A stretch of 64,000 nucleotides of DNA from Trichococcus flocculiformis (GTDB lineage: Bacteria > Bacillota > Bacilli > Lactobacillales > Aerococcaceae), in the NCBI RefSeq assembly GCF_900113645.1, contig NZ_FOQC01000004.1, positions 1 to 64,000 on the forward strand. Direction: 5' to 3'. Shown here piece after piece: positions 18,894 to 27,512 of the stretch (the first letter of the stretch is position 1; each line of letters starts with the position of its first letter). The translations under genes were made by a program, and so were the position numbers. The notes under the pieces are model-generated. The model had not been told where the DNA came from, searched no databases, and saw only the letters and a program-made list of their open reading frames with translations.

Positions 18894-19270
18894 CGCGTAA
18901 CATTCCTAACGTTTGCTTCATTCATTTCCAGACCAAGTTCTTTCGCTATCTCAATGATGCGGTCATATCTTGAAAGTTCTTGGACTTCCTGCTCCAAATT
19001 TTGATTTTCCAGACTGATCGCAACGCTATCATTTTGTAAGTCCTGCAACGCTCTATTCTGATTGGAGAGGGTCACTTGTGTAGCCAGAGACAACAATAAT
19101 ACGATCAAAGCACTTAACAAAGTGATGGTGATGGCAAATTTTTCAATTTTTATATATTTATCTCTAACGGCTCTATAGCCTTTCGGATCAGGCTGGCCTT
19201 TTCTAGGTTCTGTCAATTCTTTTGGCAGCTTCGGTTCTGCAATCGCCGCCCTATATTCAGGTAATGCCAC
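18890..19270 (-). CDS. ftsL: Division protein FtsL
   Basis: A 126-residue bitopic membrane protein with a cytoplasmic N-terminus (about 1-47), one membrane helix (48-68) and an extracellular leucine-zipper-like coiled coil (70-115). It partners with DivIB and DivIC in the divisome. It starts with GTG at 19270 behind a strong GGGGAGGAGAGG stretch. Sequence conservation is low in this family, so the call rests on size, topology and position between rsmH and the PBP gene. Confidence 0.88.
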   Translation of the reverse strand: MALPEYRAAIAEPKLPKELTEPRKGQPDPKGYRAVRDKYIKIEKFAITITLLSALIVLLLSLATQVTLSNQNRALQDLQNDSVAISLENQNLEQEVQELSRYDRIIEIAKELGLEMNEANVRNVTR

Positions 19271-19365
19271 TTAATCCTCTCCTCCCCCGCAGTCAATTAT
19301 ACAGCTACTGCACAATTGACTGGTTCCGACTGATGATCTTTCGTTACAGAGCTGCTGCGCTCCTG

Positions 19366-20316
19366 TTACTTCTTGATTCTTTCGATGATACGCAATTTTG
19401 CACTTTGGGAGCGTGAATTTTCACTCAATTCCGCTTCATTGGGCAGGATTGGTTTTCGACTGATCAGCTTGTAGTCCGCTTCATATTCCTCGGGAAGAAT
19501 AGGCAGCAAAGGTAATGTATCCTCTTTCGAGCTGGCTTCTTTGAAAAGGACTTTAACGATCCGGTCCTCCAAGGATTGGAAGGAAATGACGCTCATGCGT
19601 CCTCCGACGTTCAACATTTTCAAGCCATCTTCTATCGAATCTTCAATAGCGGACAATTCATCATTGACGGCGATTCGCAAAGCTTGAAAAATGCGTTTGG
19701 CCGGGTGCCCACCCTTTCTTCTGGCAGGCGCAGGGATGCAGTCTTTGATGATTTCGACCAATTCGCCGGTCGTCTCGATCGGTTGGGTTTCTCTGATTTT
19801 TTCTATTTTGCGGGCAATCTGTTTTGAGAATTTTTCTTCGCCATAACGATAAAAAATCTTCACTAATTCACCAAAAGGCCACTCATTCACAATGACGCGG
19901 GCCGTCAATTCCTGTTCTTGGTCCATGCGCATATCGAGTGGGGCATCATAGCGGTAACTGAACCCTCTTTCAGCTTGGTCCAATTGCGGGGAAGACACTC
20001 CCAAATCGTACAGGATGCCGTCTACGCCATAAACACCAAGGGTTTCCAGTTCTTCTTTGATATTCCGAAAATTAGCCTTGATGAGTGTCACCATGCCTTT
20101 TTCGATATAAGTCGCCAACATCGCTTCAGCATTTTCGATAGCGATCCGGTCTTGGTCAAAGGCATACAGATGCCCATTTTCGTTTAGTTTTGATAAAATC
20201 ACACTGCTGTGTCCGGCACCACCTAAAGTGCAATCGACATAAATGCCATCTGGTTTGATGTTCAAACCATCGATGGACTCTTTTAACAACACGCTATAAT
20301 GTTCAAATTTTTCCAT
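19366..20316 (-). CDS. rsmH: 16S rRNA m4C1402 methyltransferase RsmH
   Basis: A 316-residue SAM-dependent enzyme (formerly MraW) that methylates N4 of C1402 in the ribosomal P site. The N-terminal [13 protein letters not shown] segment is family-specific. The SAM loop ([11 protein letters not shown]) is at about 28-38. The [19 protein letters not shown] block near 103 and the [15 protein letters not shown] block near 200 are characteristic. It starts eight bases after mraZ, and a 95-base gap separates it from ftsL. Confidence 0.97.
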   Translation of the reverse strand: MEKFEHYSVLLKESIDGLNIKPDGIYVDCTLGGAGHSSVILSKLNENGHLYAFDQDRIAIENAEAMLATYIEKGMVTLIKANFRNIKEELETLGVYGVDGILYDLGVSSPQLDQAERGFSYRYDAPLDMRMDQEQELTARVIVNEWPFGELVKIFYRYGEEKFSKQIARKIEKIRETQPIETTGELVEIIKDCIPAPARRKGGHPAKRIFQALRIAVNDELSAIEDSIEDGLKMLNVGGRMSVISFQSLEDRIVKVLFKEASSKEDTLPLLPILPEEYEADYKLISRKPILPNEAELSENSRSQSAKLRIIERIKK

Positions 20317-20324
20317 TTTTACAC

Positions 20325-20756
20325 CTACAATCCAAAGTCGATCATCGTTTCAGCAATATCCTCGAAGTTTTCGGCAGCTTCATCAGCAAATGCTTCCCAC
20401 TTCTCGTTGCTCCATATTTCAATACGGTCGGCTACTCCGACAATACGACATTCTTTTTCAATTTTCGCATAATCCAATAATGTTTGAGGGATATTGATGC
20501 GCCCTTGTTTATCCAATTCAGCTTCCATAGCGGCTGAATAGAAGAAACGGGTAAAAGCACGCGCATCTTTTTTGGCAAGGGGCAGTTGTTTCAATTTCTC
20601 TTGGAGCAGCTCCCATTGGCTTAACGGATAGCCGAACAAACAGCCGTCCAATCCACGGGTGACGATGAATGTATCGCCTAATGCCTCACGAAATTTTGCG
20701 GGCATGATCAATCTGCCTTTGGCGTCTATATTGTGTTTGAATTCGCCCATCAACAT
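20325..20756 (-). CDS. mraZ: Transcriptional regulator MraZ
   Basis: A 143-residue DNA-binding protein with two SpoVT/AbrB-like repeats. It forms ring oligomers and controls the division cluster that it heads. Both signature segments are present (Asp-Ala-Lys-Gly-Arg-Leu near 11-16; Asp-Lys-Gln-Gly-Arg-Ile near 84-89). The ATG at 20756, giving Met-Leu-Met-Gly-Glu-Phe, matches the family start and has GGTGGGGG upstream; the longer frame runs through the operator. Three GTGG repeats about 40 bases upstream (20796-20820) are a likely autoregulatory site. Confidence 0.95.
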   Translation of the reverse strand: MLMGEFKHNIDAKGRLIMPAKFREALGDTFIVTRGLDGCLFGYPLSQWELLQEKLKQLPLAKKDARAFTRFFYSAAMEAELDKQGRINIPQTLLDYAKIEKECRIVGVADRIEIWSNEKWEAFADEAAENFEDIAETMIDFGL

Positions 20757-20795
20757 AAAGACACTCGCCCCCACCTTCAAATATGTTTTCAGTCT

Positions 20796-20820
20796 ACCAC
20801 ATCGCCCCACTTTCTACCAC
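20796..20820 (-). promoter_or_regulatory. MraZ operator: three GTGG repeats on one face of the helix
   Basis: On the minus strand GTGGT (20820-20816), GTGGG (20810-20806) and GTGGT (20800-20796) repeat with an exact 10-base period. This matches the known MraZ box pattern (three or four GTGG-type repeats separated by five bases) upstream of mraZ in other bacteria. The promoter itself could not be placed with confidence. Confidence 0.75.
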
Positions 20821-20843
20821 ATTTTCCCGAACAATTCATAAAA

Positions 20844-20884
20844 AAACAAATTGATTTCGATTATTTTTCGAAATCAATTTGTTT
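20844..20884. terminator. Intrinsic terminator before mraZ
   Basis: A perfect 17-bp stem, AAACAAATTGATTTCGA with its complement, seven-base loop and T tails on both strands. It should end the leftward glycosyltransferase transcript and separate it from the division cluster. Confidence 0.88.
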
Positions 20885-20898
20885 TTAGTTGTCATCTA

Positions 20899-21942
20899 TC
20901 ATTTTGTCCCTGGAACCGACATTCCCCCACCATCCGACTTATGCAGCTGGATGGCTGTTTCGTAGGCACTCCTCAATTCAGAACCAATGCAACGGAGATC
21001 CTTCTGACGGATACGCTCCTGTCCTGCGGCTTTCAGAGAAGGCAAATCCCCTTCCAGGATGCCGTTGATCAGCCTTTGGAAATCGTCATTCGTCTTACCT
21101 TTGTAGACATGTTTGCCATCGACCAAATCACCCTCATAGATCGGTATATCCCGGATCAGGATCTCCTGTCCCATAGCGAGCGCCTCCAGAAGAACGATTC
21201 CTTCCGTTTCTTCGTAAGTTGGGAAGAAAAACAAGTCCGCACCACAGTATGCATTTCTGAGTTCATCAGGGGCCACATAACCGGCAAATTGCAGATTGGG
21301 TAATTTTGTTTCCACAGCTTCCCGAATTTCATGCGGAACTTGGTGAAGGTTTAAGTATCCGAACCAGATAAACTGATAAGCAGGCATCGCTTTGGCCAAG
21401 GCGACAAAATCAAGAATCCCTTTGCGTTTGATGTAAAGGCCGACAGACATGATGACTTTGTCCGTTTCCTTGTACCCGTACTTCTGCCGAAAAGACGCCC
21501 CCATCTCCGCAGTCGCTTTGTAAAACGACAAATCAATTCCGTTCGAAATCGGTATGATCGGTTGTTCTAAACCTGCTTGCTGCAGCAATTGCTTGGAATA
21601 TGGAGTAGGCGTCAAGACCACGTCGCCATGACTGTAGCAGTGCAGAATCCACTTGCTGAACAACGGTGCAGCAGCATTGGAGAAAATAAAGGAATTCTGG
21701 AAATCCTCCTTTGTGGAGTGGGCATGATAAACGATCGGTTTCCCCTGCTTTTTGACTTTATGCAGCAGACGATAAGATTGCCCGAAGTAGGTATTGATGT
21801 GCATCAGATCAAAATCATCTCTGTAATCTGTCGTAAAAGAGATCCCTTCCAGTGTGAGAGCTTTTTTCTGATGCTCGATCGCTCTGCCTAAACCGGATTT
21901 CCCGATGTATTTCATGCCTTCAGAGTACAATAATACTTTCAT
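20899..21942 (-). CDS. GT4 glycosyltransferase, probable glycolipid synthase (CpoA/BgsA-like)
   Basis: A 347-residue GT-B fold enzyme. The N-terminus (KVLLYSEGMKYIGKSGLGRA) and the HAHSTKEDFQNSF segment near 95 resemble Lactobacillales enzymes such as CpoA, BgsA and LafB. Those add a second sugar to glucosyl-diacylglycerol, the glycolipid anchor of lipoteichoic acid. The GT4 donor motif with paired Glu (EETEGIVLLEAL) is near 250. It is cytoplasmic or membrane-associated. It lies 33 bases past the DUF3397 gene and ends at the terminator before mraZ. The exact sugar and linkage are inferred from family resemblance only. A partner enzyme for the first sugar may be the GT4 at 36058-37263. Confidence 0.65.
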   Translation of the reverse strand: MKVLLYSEGMKYIGKSGLGRAIEHQKKALTLEGISFTTDYRDDFDLMHINTYFGQSYRLLHKVKKQGKPIVYHAHSTKEDFQNSFIFSNAAAPLFSKWILHCYSHGDVVLTPTPYSKQLLQQAGLEQPIIPISNGIDLSFYKATAEMGASFRQKYGYKETDKVIMSVGLYIKRKGILDFVALAKAMPAYQFIWFGYLNLHQVPHEIREAVETKLPNLQFAGYVAPDELRNAYCGADLFFFPTYEETEGIVLLEALAMGQEILIRDIPIYEGDLVDGKHVYKGKTNDDFQRLINGILEGDLPSLKAAGQERIRQKDLRCIGSELRSAYETAIQLHKSDGGGMSVPGTK

Positions 21943-21975
21943 GCTTTCGTATCACCTCGTTCTTCAATTTTCGGA

Positions 21976-22353
21976 CTATCCTCTTATAAGGAAATAAACG
22001 CGCAACAGCACTAAAGAGTAATAAAAAAGCAGTGCCATCAAAAATAGTATTTTAATGAAATAACGATAAAACCGCTTCGGCTCATGGTTTTTTTTACGTT
22101 TGTCGAAATACAGCGTCTGCACCAGACCGACGATGCAGGCAGCCAGTAAAAAATGAGGCAGCAGCGAATAAGTCAGGCTGTAGACACTCAACAGGTGGAT
22201 GCCCACCAGCAAAAACGGCAACACGACGTCCGCAATCGACAATCGGATAATTTGTTTGTACCTAAGATACGGTCGAAAAAATTGATTTATCAGAATGATT
22301 TCTAAAACCGGAAAAACATACAAAAGGATTTCAAAATAGTGGAAGTTTTGCAT
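21976..22353 (-). CDS. DUF3397-family membrane protein
   Basis: A 125-residue protein with about four hydrophobic segments (roughly 5-25, 38-60, 62-82, 98-122) and a basic loop near 84-95. I recognise it as DUF3397, a Firmicutes family usually located between rpmF and mraZ, as here. Its function is unknown. RBS AAGGAG lies before the ATG. It is followed 33 bases later by the glycosyltransferase gene and is probably co-transcribed with it. Confidence 0.7.
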   Translation of the reverse strand: MQNFHYFEILLYVFPVLEIILINQFFRPYLRYKQIIRLSIADVVLPFLLVGIHLLSVYSLTYSLLPHFLLAACIVGLVQTLYFDKRKKNHEPKRFYRYFIKILFLMALLFYYSLVLLRVYFLIRG

Positions 22354-22445
22354 CCCGACGCTCCTTTGCTAAAATATGGAATTCTTACCGCATGCATATA
22401 TTTTACCTCATCCAAGCAAATTATGCCTCCTTGAAAAATGGGAAC

Positions 22446-22479
22446 AAAAAAAGCCAACAGAAAATTCATTCTGCTGACT
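22446..22479 (-). terminator. Terminator after rpmF
   Basis: On the minus strand AGTCAGCAGAA pairs with TTCTGTTGGCT (two G-U pairs), followed by seven T. It ends the yceD-rpmF unit. Confidence 0.85.
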
Positions 22480-22503
22480 GGAAATGCGGATGGTATTTCA
22501 TGA

Positions 22504-22683
22504 TTAGCTTTGTTTTTCGATAACTACTTCTCCATCATATTGTCCGCATGATGCGCAAACGTGGTGGCTCTTTTTCAATTCGCCACAGTTAGGGCATGCG
22601 TTCAAGCCTGGAATCGATAACTTGAAGTGCGTACGTCTTTTTGCTTTTCTTGCTTTAGATGTTCTTCTTTTAGGTACTGCCAT
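22504..22683 (-). CDS. rpmF: 50S ribosomal protein L32
   Basis: A 59-residue ribosomal protein. The N-terminus (Ala-Val-Pro-Lys-Arg-Arg-Thr-Ser-Lys) and Arg/Lys-rich stretch are typical of L32. A zinc ribbon is formed by Cys30/Cys33 and Cys43/Cys46 (the zinc-binding C+ form of L32). The ATG is preceded by GGAGGTG. It is paired with yceD upstream, an arrangement found across bacteria, and shares its promoter at 23329-23357. Confidence 0.97.
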   Translation of the reverse strand: MAVPKRRTSKARKAKRRTHFKLSIPGLNACPNCGELKKSHHVCASCGQYDGEVVIEKQS

Positions 22684-22742
22684 TTCCTTACACCTCCCTG
22701 TATTAATCGCTGTATTTGTTTAAAAAATCAGCGTCAAAAATT

Positions 22743-23300
22743 TCACTCTGTTTTTTCTTCGTCTTCTAACAGGGCCTTCAGACCAGCTAATCGCGGATCG
22801 ATCTGATCGGTTTTTTCCTCTTGTTTCTTTCTTGCGAAAGATTCTTCGGAAACAACTTCCCATTCAGCGCCACTAGGCATTTCATCGGACACCATCTCTT
22901 CCGGCGTGAAGACTTGTAGAGGCAGATTCAGCAGAATGTTGTCCTCGATAGCGGGGACCAGATTCACTTCATCACCTTCAAGCGGCAACACGACTTCCGC
23001 AGGTTTATCCTGCTCGAGATAGAGTGATTCACTTTCAGTGTACACTTCTTCGATTGCTAATTGCAAGGGTACCTCAACTAATTCCAACGACCTTGACGAA
23101 GGCAGGGTAATCGTTAAATCGATTCGGAAATTGGCAAGCACAGAATGATTTTCGTATAATAAGAAACCTTCCGCCTTAATCGGCGACACTGCCTGGATTT
23201 CATTATTTCTTTGCATCAATGAACTTTCCCGGTCTATCGTCCGAGAGAAATAGTACGGTTCACCACGATGTTCTTGTAATTCTTTTAATGGCCACTTCAT
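22743..23300 (-). CDS. yceD: YceD/DUF177-family protein
   Basis: A protein of about 185 residues of the DUF177 family, which is linked to 23S rRNA accumulation and large-subunit assembly in other organisms. The start at 23300 (Met-Lys-Trp-Pro-Leu) is chosen because AGGGGTG lies six bases upstream. The family's usual two conserved Cys are not obvious. The C-terminal segment DPRLAGLKALLEDEE is a recognisable family end. It forms a two-gene unit with rpmF behind a consensus promoter. Confidence 0.85.
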   Translation of the reverse strand: MKWPLKELQEHRGEPYYFSRTIDRESSLMQRNNEIQAVSPIKAEGFLLYENHSVLANFRIDLTITLPSSRSLELVEVPLQLAIEEVYTESESLYLEQDKPAEVVLPLEGDEVNLVPAIEDNILLNLPLQVFTPEEMVSDEMPSGAEWEVVSEESFARKKQEEKTDQIDPRLAGLKALLEDEEKTE

Positions 23301-23328
23301 TTCCATCACCCCTAAAATAACAAATTGA

Positions 23329-23357
23329 ATTATACTAGTGAAAAAAACCTTTGTCAA
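23329..23357 (-). promoter_or_regulatory. Promoter of yceD-rpmF
   Basis: Consensus TTGACA (23357-23352), 17-base spacer, consensus TATAAT (23334-23329), about 29 bases before the yceD ATG. Confidence 0.9.
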
Positions 23358-23394
23358 TGTATTTTCCTTTACATCCAAAAAGGAAAACGTTTTT

Positions 23395-24099
23395 TTACGC
23401 TTTTAATTCTTTGGCCAACGCAATCGTTTTGTCCAAAAGTACCTTTTCCGCATCGACAACCGGATAACGTCGTTCTTTATCTTCGCTGTTCATCAACGAA
23501 ACTTCCGTGCATCCCAATAACACAATGTCCGCACCGCAATTTTTGAAGTCTTCCAAAATTTCGTAGTACAAAGGGAAAAATAAATGCGATCTCTCTTTGA
23601 TGTAATAATAAATCATTTTATTGATTTTGTCTTGTAAAGCTCTGTCCGGCAATACTACTTGATAGCCTTTTTCAATAAGCCGATTTTCGTAGATGCGGCT
23701 CTGATGCGTTCCCTCTGTGGCAAATAATCCGACTTTTTTTGCGCCCTCATAATGTTCCGCAATATAGTCGACCGTAAGATCGATCATATTCAAAATCGGA
23801 ATATCCGTTTCCTTTTGAATATCATCGAAGAAATAATGGATAGTATTGCAGGGCATGATGATGAATTCTGGCTGCAGAAGATTCAACATATGAACATCTT
23901 CTATCACTGCTTCCACCGGATTCGGTTTGGTCGGATCCAAAATGAATTCCGTACGATCGGGAATATCAGCGTGATTCATCAGAATGTAATTGAAATAATC
24001 CTGGTCGTTTTCGGGGAAATGACGCTTATTCATTTCAACAAGAAAATTGGTCGTCGCCAGCGTTCCCATTCCTCCAAGAATACCAAAAAATTTTTTCAT
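23395..24099 (-). CDS. racD: Aspartate/glutamate racemase-family protein, probable aspartate racemase
   Basis: A 234-residue cofactor-independent racemase. The two catalytic cysteines are Cys84 in MPCNTIHYF and Cys197 in LLGCTEVSL, and the N-terminal GILGGMGTLAT loop is typical of the aspartate racemase (RacD/YgeA) branch rather than MurI. The gene directly follows an ATP-grasp ligase gene in the same direction. In Lactococcus and Enterococcus faecium such a pair makes D-aspartate and attaches it to lysine of the peptidoglycan stem. The wall role is inferred from this pairing. Substrate could also be glutamate or another amino acid. Confidence 0.75.
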   Translation of the reverse strand: MKKFFGILGGMGTLATTNFLVEMNKRHFPENDQDYFNYILMNHADIPDRTEFILDPTKPNPVEAVIEDVHMLNLLQPEFIIMPCNTIHYFFDDIQKETDIPILNMIDLTVDYIAEHYEGAKKVGLFATEGTHQSRIYENRLIEKGYQVVLPDRALQDKINKMIYYYIKERSHLFFPLYYEILEDFKNCGADIVLLGCTEVSLMNSEDKERRYPVVDAEKVLLDKTIALAKELKA

Positions 24100-24133
24100 A
24101 CTTTCTCATCCCTCGTTTCCCGTTTGTTTCAGT

Positions 24134-25351
24134 TCATTCCTCTGGCGGATACTCTTTGAATTTTTTGTAATAATTAAATTTGGAAGCCAACACATAAAAT
24201 TTTCTTTTTGGGCTGACTTCAAAAGGCGCATCCAATGGGTGCACGACTTTCCCGTCCTTGTATAACTCTTTTACTTTTTTTCTTAAAACATCAGACTCGA
24301 TGTATTTCAGCAAAAGTTTTTTTGGTGTCATCGTGAACAAAGCTTCATTCGTGTTGATGGTCAACCCAAGTTTTTTCTTGGCGATGAAGTCTTCAACATA
24401 GTATTTCGCGACATTGTTTCCGCTGGCAGTAACGTAGTAGTTGCTTACGCCAAGCCGACCGTTCAGTTCAAAGAAAACATAGTCATCTTTGCGCTTATCG
24501 TACTTCACATCAAAATTGGAAAAACCATAAAACTCGGTTTCAGCAATCAACTTTTGGACAGAAGCAACAATCTTCTGCTCTTCCCTGGCCCAAATCGTCA
24601 GATGGTTTCCGATGGCGGATGGCGTATGGTCTTCCAAGAGGATATGGCCGAATGCAATCAGCTTAATTTCCTTGTCACGTGGCGATGTGTACACCGTCAC
24701 AACGCCAAGATAGGTGTCATCGCCAGGAACGTACTCCTGCAGGATCAGGTTGTCCGTATAGCCATTGTCACGCACTAAATGGTAGATGCGTTCAAGATCC
24801 TTCTCGTCGCGTCCGATGAAGACTTTTTCTTTACCCTCAAAATGCAACCCCTGGTACATGATGGCATTCGAAGGCTTGATGATGATCGGAAATTCAAACG
24901 GCAAATCAAGGGAAAATTCATCCATGACTACAGTCTTCGGATAGGGAACGCCTGCTTTTTCACAAATGGCGTAAAAACTTTCCTTATTGGTCGCCCGTAG
25001 GAAAACTGGTTCATCCACATACGGAATGATCCAATCATCACCGAATCGGTCTTTCGTCCGGATCAGCAGTTCCGCATAGCGATCGTCTGCCCCGAAGATG
25101 ATTTTTTTCATATTCGGATAGTCCCGACCGATTTGATGGATGGTTTCAAAAAAAAGATCCAGGTCATCGATTCCCGGTTGAATGTAATGCTTGATGATGC
25201 GGGAATTGCCGATAGGCCCTATAATCATCGGGCTGATGAGATTCGTTTTAACTTGGTACGCTTCATAGAAAGCTCTCGCCAAACTATAGGCTCCTCGGTT
25301 CCCCCCTACGATTACGGGAACGAAACTGACAGAGTTGGCTTCTTCGCTCAT
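24134..25351 (-). CDS. aslA: ATP-grasp ligase, probable D-aspartate ligase for peptidoglycan
   Basis: A 405-residue ATP-grasp enzyme. The central domain holds an FPIIIKPSN lysine segment near 153-161, an LILQEYVPGDD hinge near 200 and a metal site (FFELNGRLG) near 297. The N-terminal PVIVGGNRGAYSLARAFYEAY segment resembles the D-aspartate ligases Aslfm and AslA. Those activate the beta-carboxylate of D-Asp and join it to the epsilon-amino group of L-Lys in UDP-MurNAc-pentapeptide. A racemase gene lies 34 bases downstream. Together they would give an L-Lys-D-Asp bridge. A role as another carboxylate-amine ligase remains possible. A consensus promoter lies about 65 bases upstream. Confidence 0.68.
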   Translation of the reverse strand: MSEEANSVSFVPVIVGGNRGAYSLARAFYEAYQVKTNLISPMIIGPIGNSRIIKHYIQPGIDDLDLFFETIHQIGRDYPNMKKIIFGADDRYAELLIRTKDRFGDDWIIPYVDEPVFLRATNKESFYAICEKAGVPYPKTVVMDEFSLDLPFEFPIIIKPSNAIMYQGLHFEGKEKVFIGRDEKDLERIYHLVRDNGYTDNLILQEYVPGDDTYLGVVTVYTSPRDKEIKLIAFGHILLEDHTPSAIGNHLTIWAREEQKIVASVQKLIAETEFYGFSNFDVKYDKRKDDYVFFELNGRLGVSNYYVTASGNNVAKYYVEDFIAKKKLGLTINTNEALFTMTPKKLLLKYIESDVLRKKVKELYKDGKVVHPLDAPFEVSPKRKFYVLASKFNYYKKFKEYPPEE

Positions 25352-25414
25352 TTGATTGTCCTCCTTAGTGCCTAAAGCCGAATGTTAAAGGCTCTAGCAT
25401 CTATTAACCTATCT

Positions 25415-25443
25415 ATTATATTTCTTTGGTTGTAGCCCGTCAA
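25415..25443 (-). promoter_or_regulatory. Promoter of the ligase-racemase pair
   Basis: TTGACG (25443-25438), 17-base spacer, TATAAT (25420-25415) on the minus strand, ahead of the ATP-grasp gene. Confidence 0.85.
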
Positions 25444-25493
25444 ACGCTTCTTGCTTTTTTTCATTAAAGTTTTCAATAAATTTCGGAAAAATC

Positions 25494-26711
25494 TTATTTC
25501 AGATTATGCAATTCATTTCGGATGTAAATCGGTGACCGGGTGAAATTCTGCTCATCCAAAACCGGAAGGCCTCCCAAACGGTAGATGCGGTCACTCCTGA
25601 TTTCCAGTTGCAAGCCCGCTGTATGTGGCTCACGCACTTTCGTGACGATCGGGATTTCCGTGTTTTTTTTCAAGCTGTTCAGATAGCGTCTCCCGGCTTC
25701 CGTAAATCCGAGCAACCGGATGGTGTCCGCTTTTTCCTGGAAGGCATGCGCTTCTGCCTTGGTTATCCCCAACAAAATATAGGTACAGACCCGCTGCAAC
25801 CGGGCCCACGTCCAGCGCTTGTTCTTCGTGCGCCGAATGAAAGCCATAAAATCGGCTGCATCCTCGGCCTCTTTTTTCAACCTGTATTCGATACCTTCTT
25901 CAACTTGATAGATGTTCCGGAGTTCCGCATGCGAAAGCAGCATGAGCTGATATTGCAGCATCCCCCAGTATGGAGCCCAATCAAGCAGAGGAAGCCTCTC
26001 CAGCGCCTCTAACGTCTCTTCCGGCACAAACCTGCCCATGTCATTCCCTTCGCTTTGCTTTCCGTGGTGGAGCGCCCATTCGCGAATGGCGGTCCCACTT
26101 GCAAATTCTTCGCCGAAAGCTTCACTGTCGTTATGTCCGGCACCACGCCTAAGCACGACGGCCGTTTCCATCGGTTCGGGGAATTGTTCATTTTCTTTGA
26201 CATACGCCAATCCGAGCTGATTATTGGGCGTTGAAAAGGAAATAGCAGAACCTTGTGGGCTCAGGATCTCGGCAATGGCCGTCTCCAGTTGCGCAGCATA
26301 GGTTCTGCCATCATTTCGGTACGTCTGAAAAATCCGATTGATTTCCGCTTCGTGTTCGCGCAAGAAACGGCTGTGCGAAATGAAATCTTCCGCCGTCCCT
26401 TCTTCAGCACCGAACGCAAAGGCATCGCACTGCATCGCCTGCAATAAACGGATACCTGCTCTTGCGAACAGATCCGCGGACTGCACACTCCCCAAAATCG
26501 GCATTTCCACGACGATGTCGGCACCGTTCCGCAAAGCGATTTCCGCACGCGTCCATTTATCCAACAAAGCCGGCGCGCCCCTTTGGACAAAATTGCCGCT
26601 CATTGCGACAACCATGACATCGCTCTTCGTCATCCGCCTGGCTTCCGACAGTTGGTAGCGGTGACCGTTATGGAAAGGATTGTATTCTGCAATTACACCA
26701 CAAGCTTTCAT
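25494..26711 (-). CDS. tmcAL: tRNA(Met) cytidine acetate ligase TmcAL (YlbM)
   Basis: A 405-residue nucleotidyltransferase-like enzyme that makes N4-acetylcytidine at the wobble base of elongator tRNA-Met from acetate and ATP. The N-terminal Glu-Tyr-Asn-Pro-Phe-His-Asn-Gly-His motif (9-17) is the HIGH-like active site. SGNFVQRGAPA near 39 and the later DKWTRAEIAL segment are family-specific. It is the last gene of the leftward yqeG operon, 57 bases past the methyltransferase gene. The gene is GC-richer than its neighbours in parts but looks intact. Confidence 0.93.
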   Translation of the reverse strand: MKACGVIAEYNPFHNGHRYQLSEARRMTKSDVMVVAMSGNFVQRGAPALLDKWTRAEIALRNGADIVVEMPILGSVQSADLFARAGIRLLQAMQCDAFAFGAEEGTAEDFISHSRFLREHEAEINRIFQTYRNDGRTYAAQLETAIAEILSPQGSAISFSTPNNQLGLAYVKENEQFPEPMETAVVLRRGAGHNDSEAFGEEFASGTAIREWALHHGKQSEGNDMGRFVPEETLEALERLPLLDWAPYWGMLQYQLMLLSHAELRNIYQVEEGIEYRLKKEAEDAADFMAFIRRTKNKRWTWARLQRVCTYILLGITKAEAHAFQEKADTIRLLGFTEAGRRYLNSLKKNTEIPIVTKVREPHTAGLQLEIRSDRIYRLGGLPVLDEQNFTRSPIYIRNELHNLK

Positions 26712-26768
26712 CGAAGCGCCCCTTTTGGTTTCATTGTATGGTCGCGCGGTTTTTTTGCCTTGGCTTGC

Positions 26769-27512
26769 TTAAGCTTTTTTGCAGGCAAAAAACCAGCGCG
26801 GACTGTCATCGCGCACATCAGCTTCACCAAATTCGGCTGTGGCCGTCACATCGGTGAAGCCGGCTTCTTCAAGGAGCCGCTTGTAGACTTCCAGCGGATA
26901 CGTGCGTTCGCGATGGTATTCCGAATGACGTTCAAACAATTCCGGATTACTCTGGGATCCCACGAAGAAAGTCAAATCATGCTCGACACTGTTCGCAGCA
27001 TCGCCGGCAAAACTTTCCCAGAGGAAGGCTCCCGTTTCATCCTGATAGATGTATTGATATCCCGGAAAAACGTCATTCACTTGATGCATCGAGTGGACGT
27101 CGAACAAAAAAACACCGCCAGGTCCGAGATTGCGGCTCACGCTTTGAAAGACTTCCGCCACTTCAGCTTCATCAGACATGTAGCAAAGTGAATCGGAGAA
27201 GCACGTCACGACGTCAAAATCCCCCATCGGCTCCAGGGAACGCATATCCCCTACCGCCAAGGAAAGCGTTACGCCTTCTTCTTGCATGCGATTGTAGGCA
27301 AGCGAGAGCATTTCATCGGATAGATCGACCCCGGTTACCTGATGCCCTTTTTTCGCCAACTCCACTGCAATTTTACCAGTTCCGCAAGCCAGTTCCATGA
27401 TGTCCAGGCCAGATTTCCCGGCTGTGTATTTTTCAACATAAAGAAGCCAGCTGTCGTAGACAGACTGGTCCATTATTTCATCATAGTAATGGGCAAAGAT
27501 GTCATAGCTCAT
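26769..27512 (-). CDS. SAM-dependent methyltransferase (YqeM-like)
   Basis: A 247-residue class I methyltransferase. SAM motif I (ELACGTGKIAVELA) is near 41-54, with motif II Val-Thr-Gly-Val-Asp-Leu-Ser near 59 and FDVVTCFSDSLCYM near 98. The start overlaps the rsfS stop by four bases. This position, after rsfS, matches B. subtilis yqeM, whose substrate is not established. The conserved linkage to ribosome-assembly genes hints at an RNA or translation-factor substrate, but that is a guess. Confidence 0.85.
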   Translation of the reverse strand: MSYDIFAHYYDEIMDQSVYDSWLLYVEKYTAGKSGLDIMELACGTGKIAVELAKKGHQVTGVDLSDEMLSLAYNRMQEEGVTLSLAVGDMRSLEPMGDFDVVTCFSDSLCYMSDEAEVAEVFQSVSRNLGPGGVFLFDVHSMHQVNDVFPGYQYIYQDETGAFLWESFAGDAANSVEHDLTFFVGSQSNPELFERHSEYHRERTYPLEVYKRLLEEAGFTDVTATAEFGEADVRDDSPRWFFACKKA

